64,000 nt of DNA from Actinomadura rupiterrae (GTDB lineage: Bacteria; Actinomycetota; Actinomycetes; Streptosporangiales; Streptosporangiaceae), in the NCBI RefSeq assembly GCF_024172125.1, contig NZ_JAMZEA010000010.1:310001-374000 (forward strand). The letters run 5' to 3'. This document shows, one piece after another, positions 34,423-43,078 of the stretch. Both the position numbers and the translations under genes were made by a program. How positions within the stretch are numbered: position 1 is the stretch's first letter; every line of letters starts with the position of its first letter. The notes beneath the pieces were generated by a model. It was not told the origin of the DNA. It made no database searches and was given only the letters and a program-made list of their open reading frames with translations.

Positions 34423-34659
34423 TGCACCGCTCTTCGAGTTGGATCATTCGAACTTTTATTCGACTCGCCGGGCTGAATACTATACGCATCCTTGAGTTGA
34501 AAAGCTGAAAATCTCATAACTTTGAGTGCATGTCTTGTGACTGCTGGTAACGAAGATGTGTCGTGGTCGACGGCACCGAAAATGAGTTGAACCGGATTGC
34601 GGTGGTCTGGCGTCATAGTTCCCGGTTCGCATCACTATCGAGTTCGGAAGGGGCACGAC

Positions 34660-35853
34660 GTGCCGTATCGGGAGCTGAAGGGCGGGCGCGTCCCCATCCG
34701 CATGTGGACCGACCCGTCCACCGTTGAGGACGTCGCGCTGCAGCAGCTGCAGAATGTTTCGCGTCTGCCGTGGGTGGAGGGTCTGGCCGTCATGCCGGAC
34801 GTGCACTACGGCAAGGGCGCGACCGTCGGTTCGGTCATCGCCATGCGCAATGCCGTGTCTCCGGCCGCCGTCGGAGTGGACATCGGCTGCGGGATGACGG
34901 CGGTGAAGTCGTCGCTGACCGTCGAGGATCTGCCGGACGATCTATCGGGGCTCCGGCGCCGTGTCGAGGCGGCCATTCCGGTCGGCCGTGGAGTTCACAA
35001 GGAGGCGGTGGACCCGTCCGGCGTCCCCGGCCTGAAGATGCGCGGCTGGTACGAGTTCTGGAAGGAATTCGAATCGCTGCATCCGGGTGTGCAGAACCGT
35101 CGCGGAAGGGCGAGTGTCCAAATTGCCACGCTCGGGTCCGGGAATCATTTTTGGGAACTGTGTTCCGACGACGAGGGGAACGTCTGGATTGTTCTGCATT
35201 CTGGGTCTCGGAATATCGGGAAGGAGCTGGCTGAGCGGCATGTAGAGGCTGCTCGGAAGCTTCCGCATAACCAGGATCTGCCCGACCCCGACCTTGCGGT
35301 TTTCCTTGCTGGGACCGAGCAGATGGAGGCCTACCGGCACGATCTGTTCTGGGCGCAGGAGTACGCGCGGCGCAACCGCGCGGTCATGATGGCGCTCGCG
35401 CAGAACGTGATCACGCAGCGGTTCGGCGAGAAGCGCTGCCAGTGGGGCGAGGTCATCTCCTGCCACCACAACTACGTGGCGGAGGAGACCTACGACGGCG
35501 TCGAGCTGCTGGTCACCCGGAAGGGCGCGATCCGCGCCGGGTCGGGCGACCTGGGCATCATCCCGGGCTCGATGGCGACCGGGACCTACATCGTGCGCGG
35601 CCTGGGGAACGCGCTCGCCTTCAACTCGGCGTCGCATGGCGCGGGGCGGAGGATGAGCCGGAACAAGGCGCGCAAGACGTTCACGGTGGCGGACCTGGAG
35701 GAGCAGACCAGGGGTGTCGAGTGCCGCAAGGACGGGGGCGTGCTCGATGAGATCCCGGGTGCGTACAAGGACCTGGAGACGGTCATGCAGCAGCAGACCG
35801 ATCTGGTCGAGGTCGTGGCGCACCTGCGCCAGCTGATCTGCATCAAGGGGTGA
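34660..35853 (+). CDS. rtcB: RtcB RNA ligase
   Basis: 397 residues from GTG 34660, with GGAAGGGG upstream; the longer frame from 34597 is rejected. Family motifs are all present: MPDVHYGKGATVGSVI, VGVDIGCGMTAV (Cys and Asp metal ligands), GSGNHFWEL, LHSGSRNIG, SCHHNYV, MATGTYIVRG and SHGAGRRMSRNKA, with the His that becomes GMP-linked. It joins 2',3'-cyclic phosphate or 3'-phosphate RNA to 5'-OH using GTP and Mn2+. No archease gene is visible. The stop overlaps the next gene (GTGA), so the two are co-translated. Confidence 0.95.
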   Translation: MPYRELKGGRVPIRMWTDPSTVEDVALQQLQNVSRLPWVEGLAVMPDVHYGKGATVGSVIAMRNAVSPAAVGVDIGCGMTAVKSSLTVEDLPDDLSGLRRRVEAAIPVGRGVHKEAVDPSGVPGLKMRGWYEFWKEFESLHPGVQNRRGRASVQIATLGSGNHFWELCSDDEGNVWIVLHSGSRNIGKELAERHVEAARKLPHNQDLPDPDLAVFLAGTEQMEAYRHDLFWAQEYARRNRAVMMALAQNVITQRFGEKRCQWGEVISCHHNYVAEETYDGVELLVTRKGAIRAGSGDLGIIPGSMATGTYIVRGLGNALAFNSASHGAGRRMSRNKARKTFTVADLEEQTRGVECRKDGGVLDEIPGAYKDLETVMQQQTDLVEVVAHLRQLICIKG

Positions 35854-36659
35854 GGGTGAGGACGGCTCGGAAGAGGCAGCGGCCCGGTACGGCGCGGGCC
35901 GCGGCGGACGGCATGAAGGTGCATCGCCGTTCGGTGGGTCTTGCGGGCCGTCCTCACACGGTCATCTCGCTGCGGCCGGGGACGGCGGTTCGGTTCAGCA
36001 CGAACCTGTACCACCGGACGTGGCATGTGCTGTCGGACCAGCACGGCGCGCGGGTGCTGGCCCGGCTGCTCTGGGGGCTGTCGTACCAGTCGCGGCCGGG
36101 GACGATCGTGGTGATCGATCGCGAGTTCGTCACGACCACGCCGTTCGACGGGGACCCGGCGGATCCGATCGTGCTGGTGCCAGCGTGGGACACGCCGTTC
36201 ACGGGTCGGCATGCGCGGGCGTTGAAGGCGCGCCTTCCGCTGTCGTCCGCGCCGGAGGGGACGGTCCGGTGGCGGACGCATGGCCTGGACGAGGCGTTGA
36301 CCGCTCCGCGCGCGTGGTTCAGGGAGCACGAGGACAGGGACGATCCGCTCCGCGGCCGTGTGGAGAACCTGAACGGCCTGGTCGTACTCCGGGTGCACAC
36401 ACCGCATGAGATGCGCGAGTGGGCGGTCCTGTCGGGGATGCTCAATCCGCACAACAAGTACGGGACGGACCATTCGTATCTGGGTGAGGGGATGTGCTTC
36501 TACGCGTCCGGTGAGGTCCAGGTGTTCCGGGACTTCCGGCGCGATGTGTCGGTGGCGCGGCGTGCCCGCGCGGACGTGCTCGACGGCCTGGAAGCCCCGG
36601 TCCACCCGGACGTGCTGCGCCCGCTGGTATGGGATCGGGCGGATCGGCTCAAGCGGTGA
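35850..36659 (+). CDS. Unknown protein translationally coupled to rtcB
   Basis: 269 residues if it starts at the GTG within the rtcB stop (GTGA); a later GTG at 35856 is also possible. I do not recognise the family. The start is basic (RVRTARKRQRPGTARAAADG), which suits RNA contact. Recognisable islands include STNLYHRTWHVLSDQHGARV, GTIVVIDREFVTTTPFDG, HNKYGTDHSYLGEGMCFYAS and RDFRRDVSVARRARADVL. It has no membrane span or signal. The coupling to rtcB suggests a role in RNA repair or in making or protecting RNA ends; that is inference. The last 11 bases overlap the convergent MerR gene. Confidence 0.7.
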   Translation: MRVRTARKRQRPGTARAAADGMKVHRRSVGLAGRPHTVISLRPGTAVRFSTNLYHRTWHVLSDQHGARVLARLLWGLSYQSRPGTIVVIDREFVTTTPFDGDPADPIVLVPAWDTPFTGRHARALKARLPLSSAPEGTVRWRTHGLDEALTAPRAWFREHEDRDDPLRGRVENLNGLVVLRVHTPHEMREWAVLSGMLNPHNKYGTDHSYLGEGMCFYASGEVQVFRDFRRDVSVARRARADVLDGLEAPVHPDVLRPLVWDRADRLKR

Positions 36660-37476
36660 CGCCCGTGGCCAGGACGACGGGTTCCTGGAGCTCGGTGACC
36701 CAGTCGTCCTGGTTCTCGGGGCATTCGAGGTTGACTTCGCGGGGGTAGCCGGTCGAGCGGTAGCCGTTGGCGTCGATCCAGCGTCCGAGGGCCTGGATCG
36801 TCGGCAGGGCGGCGGCGGGCGCGCCGTGGTGCATGATCGTCGCGGCCTGCTCGACGGCCGGCAGGTCCAGGACGCGGAGGCGGTCGTCGTCGTGGAGCGG
36901 GGCGTCGACCTGGACGCAGGCGTGGACGAGGACGCCGCCGTCGGGCGCGTCCTCGTAGTAGGCGATGCCGGGTCCGGACGGAGCGATGCCCGCCTTCTCC
37001 AGGAGCTGGAACAGTTCGCCGTAGAGCGGTTGGATGACCGGCCCGATGTTGTCGAATCCGGTGGCGACGCCGGAGACCTCGGCGACGCGGACGGGCGGCA
37101 GGTTCCTGACCACGACGTCTTCGCTGGGCATCTGGCCCTCCCTTTCGATCGACCGGAGTCTCGCCTCGACCTGGACGAGCCGGGCCGCGGCGGCGGTCAT
37201 GGCCGCTTCGAGCTCGGCGCGGCGGAGCCGGAGCATGGCGCGCAGCTCCTCGGTGGTGACCTTGTCGTCGAGGATCTCCCGGACCTGCTGGAGGGTGAAT
37301 CCGAGGTCCTTGAGCGCGATGACGCGGTTGAGGCGGGCGAGCTGGGCGGCGGTGTAGTACCGGTAGCCGCTGGCCGCGTCGACGTGCGCGGGGTGCAGGA
37401 GGCCGAGGGCGTCGTAGTGCCGCAGCATCCGGACCGACACGCGCCCGTGCCGGGCGAACTCTCCGATGGTGAACAT
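36649..37476 (-). CDS. MerR-family regulator with GyrI-like effector domain
   Basis: 275 residues. MFTIGEFARHGRVSVRMLRH is the MerR winged helix, and ALKDLGFTLQQVREILDD continues the DNA-binding and linker helices. A coiled-coil (RLVQVEARLRSIEREGQ) dimerises it. The C-terminal half (VVVRNLPPVRVAEVSGVATG to YYEDAPDGGVLVHACVQVDA) is a GyrI/AraC effector-binding domain for small molecules. Its end overlaps the end of the rtcB-linked gene. No target gene is adjacent on its own strand except the lipase behind it. Confidence 0.92.
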   Translation of the reverse strand: MFTIGEFARHGRVSVRMLRHYDALGLLHPAHVDAASGYRYYTAAQLARLNRVIALKDLGFTLQQVREILDDKVTTEELRAMLRLRRAELEAAMTAAAARLVQVEARLRSIEREGQMPSEDVVVRNLPPVRVAEVSGVATGFDNIGPVIQPLYGELFQLLEKAGIAPSGPGIAYYEDAPDGGVLVHACVQVDAPLHDDDRLRVLDLPAVEQAATIMHHGAPAAALPTIQALGRWIDANGYRSTGYPREVNLECPENQDDWVTELQEPVVLATGVTA

Positions 37477-37560
37477 GGTGTCTCCAGATCAGCGCCTGAC
37501 ACGGTGTGAGGGTCAAGCGCCGTCCGCCGCGCGAATGCGGTGCCGGGCCGCTGGGGGCGT

Positions 37561-38382
37561 TCAGCGAGGGGGCGTGGTTGCGAGTGTGGCGTCGATGGCT
37601 GCGGTGACGTCGGTGAGGACCTCGTCGCGGTTGGTCTCGTTGAAGATCTCGTGGCGGGCGGACGGGTAGACCTTCGAGGTGAGACCGGGCCCGCGGATCG
37701 CCTCGATGCCGAGGCGGGTGCCCGATAGCGGGACGAGCCGGTCGTCCTCGCCGTGCAGCCACAGGACGGGCAGGTCGCCGAGGGAGCCGTCCGCGTTCAC
37801 GGCCCTGATCGACGCGTCGAGGGCCTCGACGGTGCGGCGCCTGAACGGCCCGTGCCAGACGAGCGGGTCGGCGGCGTAGGCCTTCCCGACCTCGGGGTCG
37901 CGGGACAGCGTGGCCGGGTCGATCGGGATGTCGGGGATTTCGGGCAGCTCCAGCAGCGCCGACAGCGCGTCCCACCGGCCGAGGACGGGCCCGGACAGCA
38001 CCAGCGCGGCCAGTCCGGCGCCGTGCAGCTGGGCGTAGCGGGTGGCGATGAGCCCGCCCATCGAGTGCCCGATCATGACCACCGGGAGCCCGGGCAGGTC
38101 CTCGCGGGCGGACTCGACGACGGTGTGCAGGTCGGCGACCAGGTCGTCCACGTCGTCGATGAGGACGCGCTCGCCCGCCGACAGGCCGTGCCCGGCGTGG
38201 TCGGGGCCGCAGACCAGCGCGCCGTGCCGGTGCAGGAACTCCGCCACGTGCTCGTAGCGGCCCAGGTGCTCACCGTAGCCGTGCACCAGGACGGCGACGT
38301 AGCGCGGCGCGTCGTGCGGCCAGATCCGGGCGGTGACCGCGCCGTTGCGACCGGCGAACTCCCACTGGCGGGCGGCGGGCAT
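37561..38382 (-). CDS. Alpha/beta hydrolase, monoacylglycerol-lipase-like
   Basis: 273 residues. VLVHGYGEHLGRYEHVAEFL is the HG oxyanion region, the nucleophile is Ser107 in GHSMGG, the acid lies in WLHGEDDRLVP and the base is His in SARHEIFNE. The core fold with a short cap (DALSALLELPEIPDIPIDP) fits the serine lysophospholipase/monoglyceride-lipase group. No signal peptide, so cytosolic. Confidence 0.9.
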   Translation of the reverse strand: MPAARQWEFAGRNGAVTARIWPHDAPRYVAVLVHGYGEHLGRYEHVAEFLHRHGALVCGPDHAGHGLSAGERVLIDDVDDLVADLHTVVESAREDLPGLPVVMIGHSMGGLIATRYAQLHGAGLAALVLSGPVLGRWDALSALLELPEIPDIPIDPATLSRDPEVGKAYAADPLVWHGPFRRRTVEALDASIRAVNADGSLGDLPVLWLHGEDDRLVPLSGTRLGIEAIRGPGLTSKVYPSARHEIFNETNRDEVLTDVTAAIDATLATTPPR

Positions 38383-38496
38383 GGGACCTCCAGGTGGCGG
38401 GGCGTTTGGAGGAACCTCCGAACGCGGCGGGCACGGATCGCGCCGATACCGTCTCCCGCGGTGCGCCGGATCGTCAACCCGGGCAATAGGCTGGAC

Positions 38497-38549
38497 CGTC
38501 AGAGTTCCGAACGGCAGGAACCGGACGTCAGGGTTCCGAACGGCAGGAA
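38497..38549 (+). repeat. 24-base direct repeat that includes the moaA ribosome-binding site
   Basis: Copies at 38497-38520 and 38526-38549, identical except for one base, sharing GTTCCGAACGGCAGGAA. The second copy ends in the AGGAAGG-type site 9 bases before the moaA GTG. The duplication places two candidate ribosome-binding sequences in a row. Confidence 0.75.
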
Positions 38550-38558
38550 GGGGCGCCC

Positions 38559-39548
38559 GTGCTGGTCGACAGCTTCGGTCGGACCGCGACGGACCTGCGG
38601 GTCTCCCTCACCGACCGGTGCAACCTGCGGTGCTCGTACTGCATGCCGGCCGAGGGGCTGGAGTGGCTGCCCAAGCCCGAGCTGCTGACCGACGACGAGG
38701 TCGTCCGGCTCGTCCGGATCGGGGTGGAGCGGCTCGGCGTCACCGAGGTCCGGTACACCGGCGGCGAGCCGCTGCTGCGCCGGGGCCTGCCGGACCTGGT
38801 GCGCCGGACGGTGGAGCTGTCGCCGCGCCCGCGCGTGTCGCTGACCACCAACGCGATCGGCCTGGCCCGCCTGGCGGCGCCGCTGGCGGACGCGGGCCTC
38901 GACCGGGTGAACGTGTCGCTCGACACCCTCGACCGCGAGACGTTCAGGCGCCTCGCGCACCGCGACCGGCTCCCGGACGTCCTGGCGGGCCTGGCCGCCG
39001 CGCGGGACGCGGGCCTGCTGCCGGTGAAGGTGAACGCGGTGCTGATGCGCGGGGTGAACGACCACGAGGCCGTCCCGCTGCTGCGCTGGTGCCTGGAGCA
39101 GGGCTACCGGCTGCGGTTCATCGAGCAGATGCCGCTGGACGCCCAGCACGGCTGGAACCGCGACGACATGATCACCGCGGACGAGATCCTCGCCCGCCTC
39201 GGCGAGGCGTTCGCGCTCACCCCGGCCGGCTCCGCCGAGCGCGGCAGCGCCCCGGCCGAATCGTTCCTGCTGGACGGCGGCCCCGAGACGGTCGGCGTGA
39301 TCGGCTCGGTGACGCGCCCGTTCTGCGGCGCCTGCGACCGCGTCCGGCTCACAGCCGACGGCCAGGTCCGCAACTGCCTGTTCGCCACCGAGGAGTCCAA
39401 CCTGCGCGACGCCATGCGCGCCGGCGCCACCGACGACGACCTCGCCGATCGGTGGAGCGCGGCGGTCGCCCGCAAGCGCGCCGGCCACGGCATCGACGAC
39501 CCGACGTTCCTCCAGCCCACCCGCCCCATGTCCGCCATCGGCGGCTGA
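38559..39548 (+). CDS. moaA: GTP 3',8-cyclase of molybdenum cofactor synthesis
   Basis: 329 residues from GTG. The radical-SAM cluster is C-x3-C-x2-C at Cys21/25/28 (CNLRCSYC), with VRYTGGEPLLRRG (SAM contact). The second [4Fe-4S] cluster lies in CGACDRVRLTADGQVRNCLF. The protein ends in the GG tail (SAIGG) needed for activation. It makes the cyclic GTP precursor of molybdopterin. The downstream DUF3467-like gene, the MobA gene and the FdhF-like oxidoreductase agree with this. Confidence 0.96.
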   Translation: MLVDSFGRTATDLRVSLTDRCNLRCSYCMPAEGLEWLPKPELLTDDEVVRLVRIGVERLGVTEVRYTGGEPLLRRGLPDLVRRTVELSPRPRVSLTTNAIGLARLAAPLADAGLDRVNVSLDTLDRETFRRLAHRDRLPDVLAGLAAARDAGLLPVKVNAVLMRGVNDHEAVPLLRWCLEQGYRLRFIEQMPLDAQHGWNRDDMITADEILARLGEAFALTPAGSAERGSAPAESFLLDGGPETVGVIGSVTRPFCGACDRVRLTADGQVRNCLFATEESNLRDAMRAGATDDDLADRWSAAVARKRAGHGIDDPTFLQPTRPMSAIGG

Positions 39549-39772
39549 GACCCGCCGAACCCGGGCGCCCCACGTCCGCCCCAGCGGCTGAGAGCCGTCG
39601 AACCTGTGCGCCCCTGCCCGCCAACGGCGGTTGAGACGCGTCGGATCGCGCGTTCCACGTCCGTCAACGGTGCCTCAGATCCGTCGGGCCCGTGCGCCGC
39701 GCCCAAGTGCGTCGGCCGCGGGCGGCGGCGCGGGGGACGGCGGGGGTCCGTGCGACGTGCGACGATGGCGGG

Positions 39773-40081
39773 GTGACGGACGAGCCGCTGGACACCCGTG
39801 TCGAGATCACCGTCCCTCCGGAGGCCGAGGTGGGGGCGTTCGCCGGGTTCGCCTCGGTCTGGCGGGCCCGCGACAGCTTCGTGCTGGACTTCGCGACCGA
39901 GGTACGGCCGCCCGAGGTCGCCGAGGACCGGGCGACCGGCGAGCGGTACGTGCACGTGCCCGCGCGCGTCGTCGCCCGTGTCCGGATCCCGCCGGGGCAG
40001 GTGTGGGAGCTGATGCGCGCGCTGGAGCAGAACCTCAGCGCCTACGAGCGCGAGACCGGCACCAGCACGCACAACGATTGA
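39773..40081 (+). CDS. DUF3467-like protein
   Basis: 102 residues from GTG 39773. EITVPPEAEVGAFAGFASVW-RARDSFVLDFATEV and RVRIPPGQVWELMRALEQNLSAYE match the short beta/helix pattern of DUF3467 proteins. It sits 225 bases after moaA and 12 bases before the MobA gene, so it is probably in the same operon. Function unknown. Confidence 0.82.
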   Translation: MTDEPLDTRVEITVPPEAEVGAFAGFASVWRARDSFVLDFATEVRPPEVAEDRATGERYVHVPARVVARVRIPPGQVWELMRALEQNLSAYERETGTSTHND

Positions 40082-40092
40082 CGCCCGCGCGC

Positions 40093-40959
40093 ATGGCAAG
40101 GGAGCCCACGCCCGACTTCGACGCGGTGCTGCTGGCGGGCGGGCTGGCGCGGCGGCTCGGCGGTGCGAACAAGCCGGCGTTGACGGTCGGCGGTACGCCG
40201 CTGATCGTCCGGACGGCCCGCGCAGTCGAGGCGGCAGGACGGCTGGTGATCGTCGGCCCGAGGCATCCCGCCCTCCCGCAGGCCCGCTACGTCCGGGAGG
40301 ACCCGCCCGGCGCCGGGCCTGTCCCGGCTCTGCGCGCGGGGGTCGCCGAGGTCGCCGCTCCCTGGACGGTCCTGCTCGCCGCCGACCTGCCGTTCCTGGC
40401 GCCCGAGCATGTCGCGGCGCTGGTGGGAGCGGCCGCGCGGCGCGGCGCCGAGGGCGCGGTGTTCGTGGACGACGACGGCCGCGTCCAATGGCTGACCGGC
40501 GTGTGGCGGACGGACGCGCTCCGCCACGCCCTTGACGCGTACGAGGGGACGCGGCTGCGCGGGGTGCTGCGGCAACTGCGTCCGGCCGGAGTGGCGGCGC
40601 GGGACGCGGGGGAGTGGCCGCCGTGGGCGGACTGCGACACCCCGGAGACGCTGGCCGCCGCCGACCGCGCCGCCTCCGGGCCGTACGATCGGTTGCGGCA
40701 GCCGGCTAAGGGGGAGATGACGGTGCTGGAGGACTGGATCGACGCGGTGTGCCTGGAACTGGGCATCGACCGCTCCGACATGGACCGCGACCTGGTCCTG
40801 GACCTGGCCCGCGACGTCGCTCACGGGGTGGCCCGGCCCGCCGCGCCGCTGACCGCCTACCTGATCGGCCTCGCGGTCGGACGCGGCGCCGCCGCCCGGG
40901 ACGCCGCCGCCCGCGTCAGCGAGATGGCCGAGTCCTGGAAGGGCGACGCCCAGCCCTGA
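40093..40959 (+). CDS. Molybdenum cofactor guanylyltransferase fused to DUF6457-like domain
   Basis: 288 residues. The N-terminus has the nucleotidyltransferase motif LLAGGLARRLGGANKPAL (13-30), then RYVREDPPGAGPVPALRAGV and VLLAADLPFLAPEH, which place it in the MobA/IspD fold. After about residue 205 a separate helical domain follows (EDWIDAVCLELGIDRSDMDR, VLDLARDVAHGVARPAAPL) of the DUF6457 type, often found beside molybdenum genes as its own protein. Its fusion to MobA suggests a shared role in cofactor hand-over. Mo-cofactor GMP addition is inferred. Confidence 0.88.
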   Translation: MAREPTPDFDAVLLAGGLARRLGGANKPALTVGGTPLIVRTARAVEAAGRLVIVGPRHPALPQARYVREDPPGAGPVPALRAGVAEVAAPWTVLLAADLPFLAPEHVAALVGAAARRGAEGAVFVDDDGRVQWLTGVWRTDALRHALDAYEGTRLRGVLRQLRPAGVAARDAGEWPPWADCDTPETLAAADRAASGPYDRLRQPAKGEMTVLEDWIDAVCLELGIDRSDMDRDLVLDLARDVAHGVARPAAPLTAYLIGLAVGRGAAARDAAARVSEMAESWKGDAQP

Positions 40960-40983
40960 CGCCCGAACCTGGCACCGGCCTGG

Positions 40984-41223
40984 TCAGCCGTCGGCGGGGG
41001 TGAGGTCGGTGACCGGGATGACGTCGCGGAGGAAGTCGCGGCGGTTCAGGAACTCCGAGAGCTGAGCGCGGTGGTCGTCGCAGGCCAGCCAGACCTTGCG
41101 CCGCTCCGGAGTGTGGATCTTCGGGTTGTTCCAGCGCAGCGCCCAGGCGGCGGGGGCCCGGCAGCCCTTGGCCGAGCAGATGAGTTCGTCGTCCGCCGGC
41201 CCGCCGGGGTGGGTTTCGGTCAC
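40984..41223 (-). CDS. Small zinc-binding protein of unknown role
   Basis: 79 residues. CSAKGCRAPAAWALRWNNPK and WLACDDHRAQLSEFL give a C-x4-C..C-x2-H pattern. It belongs to a short actinomycete family sometimes mislabelled acetone carboxylase; nothing links it to that enzyme. The gene is convergent with the MobA fusion. A minisatellite of GCAGCT units begins 17 bases upstream of its start and fills the leader. Confidence 0.75.
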   Translation of the reverse strand: MTETHPGGPADDELICSAKGCRAPAAWALRWNNPKIHTPERRKVWLACDDHRAQLSEFLNRRDFLRDVIPVTDLTPADG

Positions 41224-41240
41224 GTTCCAAGCCTAGCCAC

Positions 41241-41375
41241 CCGCGCCCGCCCGCAGCTCCCGCGCCCGCCCGCAGCTCCCGTGCCCGCCCGCAGCTCCCG
41301 TGCCCGCCCGCAGCTTCGCGCCCGCCCGCAGCTTCGCGCCCGCCCGCAGCTTCGCGCCCGTCCGCAGCTTCGCGC
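41241..41375. repeat. Seven-copy tandem array of 18-19 bases
   Basis: GCAGCT occurs at 41253, 41272, 41291, 41310, 41328, 41346 and 41364: three spacings of 19 bases, then three of 18. The rest of each unit is CGCGCCCGCCC-like (CCCGTGCCCGCCC in the middle copies). The array occupies the shared leader between the small zinc protein and the MFS gene. The switch in period suggests a single-base deletion that later spread. Confidence 0.85.
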
Positions 41376-41503
41376 TCGGCGCACGTCCCCGCTCGGCCGT
41401 GGAGCGGGGTGGGCTAAAGCGGGGGGCAAGGGGGCGCACTGGAATGGTCGGGGGCTCTGCGTGGCGGGTTTGCCCGGTTCCCGAGCGGTGAACGTCTCGT
41501 CGG

Positions 41504-42940
41504 GTGAGTACCGAGTCGGCGTCGCCCCACGCGTGCGTCCACCCGTGGCGGGCCCTCTCGGTGTGCCTGGTGGCGGCGTTCATGACGCTGCTGGACGTCA
41601 GCATCGTCAACGTGGCGCTGCCGTCGATCCGGACGTCGCTGCACGCCTCCGAGGGCGGGCTGCAGTGGATCCTGTCGGGGTACGCGCTGACCTTCGGGCT
41701 GGTGCTGGTCGCGGCGGGACGGATCGGGGACGCTCGCAGCCGCCGGGCGACGTTCATGTTCGGGCTGGCGCTGTTCACGCTGGCCAGCGCGGCGTGCGGG
41801 CTCGCGCCGACGCTGCTGTGGCTGGTGGTGGCGCGGCTCGTCCAGGGGATGGCGGGCGGTGTGCTGACCCCGCAGGTCGCCGGGCTGATCCAGCAGCTGT
41901 TCCAGGGCGCGGACCGGGGACGGGCGTTCGGCGCGCTGGGGGCGGTGATCGGCATCGCGACGGCGGTCGGGCCGGTGCTCGGCGGCATCCTGATCCAGAT
42001 CGCCGGGGAGGGCTCCGGCTGGCGCTGGATCTTCCTGATCAACATCCCGATCGGCCTCGTCGCGCTGGTGCTCGCGCGGCGGCTGCTGCCCGATCCGGTG
42101 TACGGCAAGAGCCAGGGCCTGGACCCGGTCGGGGTGGTGCTGCTCGGCGCGGCGGTCATCGCGATCATGCTGCCGTTCCTCCAGGAGCGGACGTGGAAGG
42201 GCGACGCCAAGTGGCTGCTGGTCGTGGCCGGGCTGGTGCTGCTGGTGGTGTTCGTGGCGTGGGAGCGGCACACCGGCGCGCCGATGGTGGACCTGGGCCT
42301 GTTCCGGCTGCGCTCCTACTCGCTGGGCTCGGGGATCGCGCTGCTGTACTTCGCCGGGTTCACCTCGATCTTCTTCATCTTCACCCTGTACCTGCAGAAC
42401 GGCCTGCACTACAGCCCGCTGTCGGCGGGCTTGGCGATCACGCCGTTCGCGCTCGGGTCGGGGGTCTCCGCGGCGGTCGGCGGCCGCCTGGTCGGACGGC
42501 TCGGACGTCCGCTGGTCTGCGTCGGCCTGGCGCTGGTGGTGGTCGGGCTGCTGCTGACCTGGCTGGCGGTGGAGGTGCATCCGGACAAGGGCGTGGCCTG
42601 GTGGACGGTCCTGCCGCTGCTGGTCGCGGGTATCGGCAGCGGCCTGGTGATCTCGCCGAACCAGACCATCACGCTGTCGGAGGTGCCGTTCCAGCAGGGC
42701 GGCAGCGCGGCGGGCGTGCTGCAGACCGGCCAGCGGGTCGGGACGGCGGTCGGCATCGCCTGCGTCGGCGCGGTGTTCTTCGCGTCGGTCGCGAACAGCA
42801 AAGGGGATTGGGCGGTCGCGTTCCGGCACGGCCTGCTGGTGGTGTTCGGGTTCGTCCTGGCGGCACTCGTGCTCAGCCTGTTCGACCTGTTCGGCCAGGG
42901 CGCCAAGCCGATCGTCCGCCGCCTGAACCCCGTCGCATGA
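41504..42940 (+). CDS. MFS drug-efflux-type transporter (DHA2)
   Basis: 478 residues from GTG. ALSVCLVAAFMTLLDVSIVN-VALPSIRTSL is the D1 region, AAGRIGDARSRRATF is motif A and GAVIGIATAVGPVLGGILIQ is motif C. About 14 spans. It is separated from the oxidoreductase gene by a 24-base direct repeat, and there is no regulator next to it. Substrate unknown. Confidence 0.93.
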   Translation: MSTESASPHACVHPWRALSVCLVAAFMTLLDVSIVNVALPSIRTSLHASEGGLQWILSGYALTFGLVLVAAGRIGDARSRRATFMFGLALFTLASAACGLAPTLLWLVVARLVQGMAGGVLTPQVAGLIQQLFQGADRGRAFGALGAVIGIATAVGPVLGGILIQIAGEGSGWRWIFLINIPIGLVALVLARRLLPDPVYGKSQGLDPVGVVLLGAAVIAIMLPFLQERTWKGDAKWLLVVAGLVLLVVFVAWERHTGAPMVDLGLFRLRSYSLGSGIALLYFAGFTSIFFIFTLYLQNGLHYSPLSAGLAITPFALGSGVSAAVGGRLVGRLGRPLVCVGLALVVVGLLLTWLAVEVHPDKGVAWWTVLPLLVAGIGSGLVISPNQTITLSEVPFQQGGSAAGVLQTGQRVGTAVGIACVGAVFFASVANSKGDWAVAFRHGLLVVFGFVLAALVLSLFDLFGQGAKPIVRRLNPVA

Positions 42941-42945
42941 GCCCG

Positions 42946-42996
42946 CCATGAGACCCGTCCCATACGACCCCACCATGAGACCCGTCCCATACGACC
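42946..42996 (+). repeat. 24-base direct repeat between the MFS and oxidoreductase genes
   Basis: CCATGAGACCCGTCCCATAC starts copies at 42946 and 42973, 27 bases apart, 24 bases long each. No dyad symmetry. It could be a minisatellite seed or a regulator's double site. Confidence 0.65.
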
Positions 42997-43078
42997 GTCC
43001 CGCGAGCCGCGTCGCATGATCCGGCCGCAGCGGGAGACACCGAGCAACGACACGGACAGACGAGAGGGGGCGGCGCCC

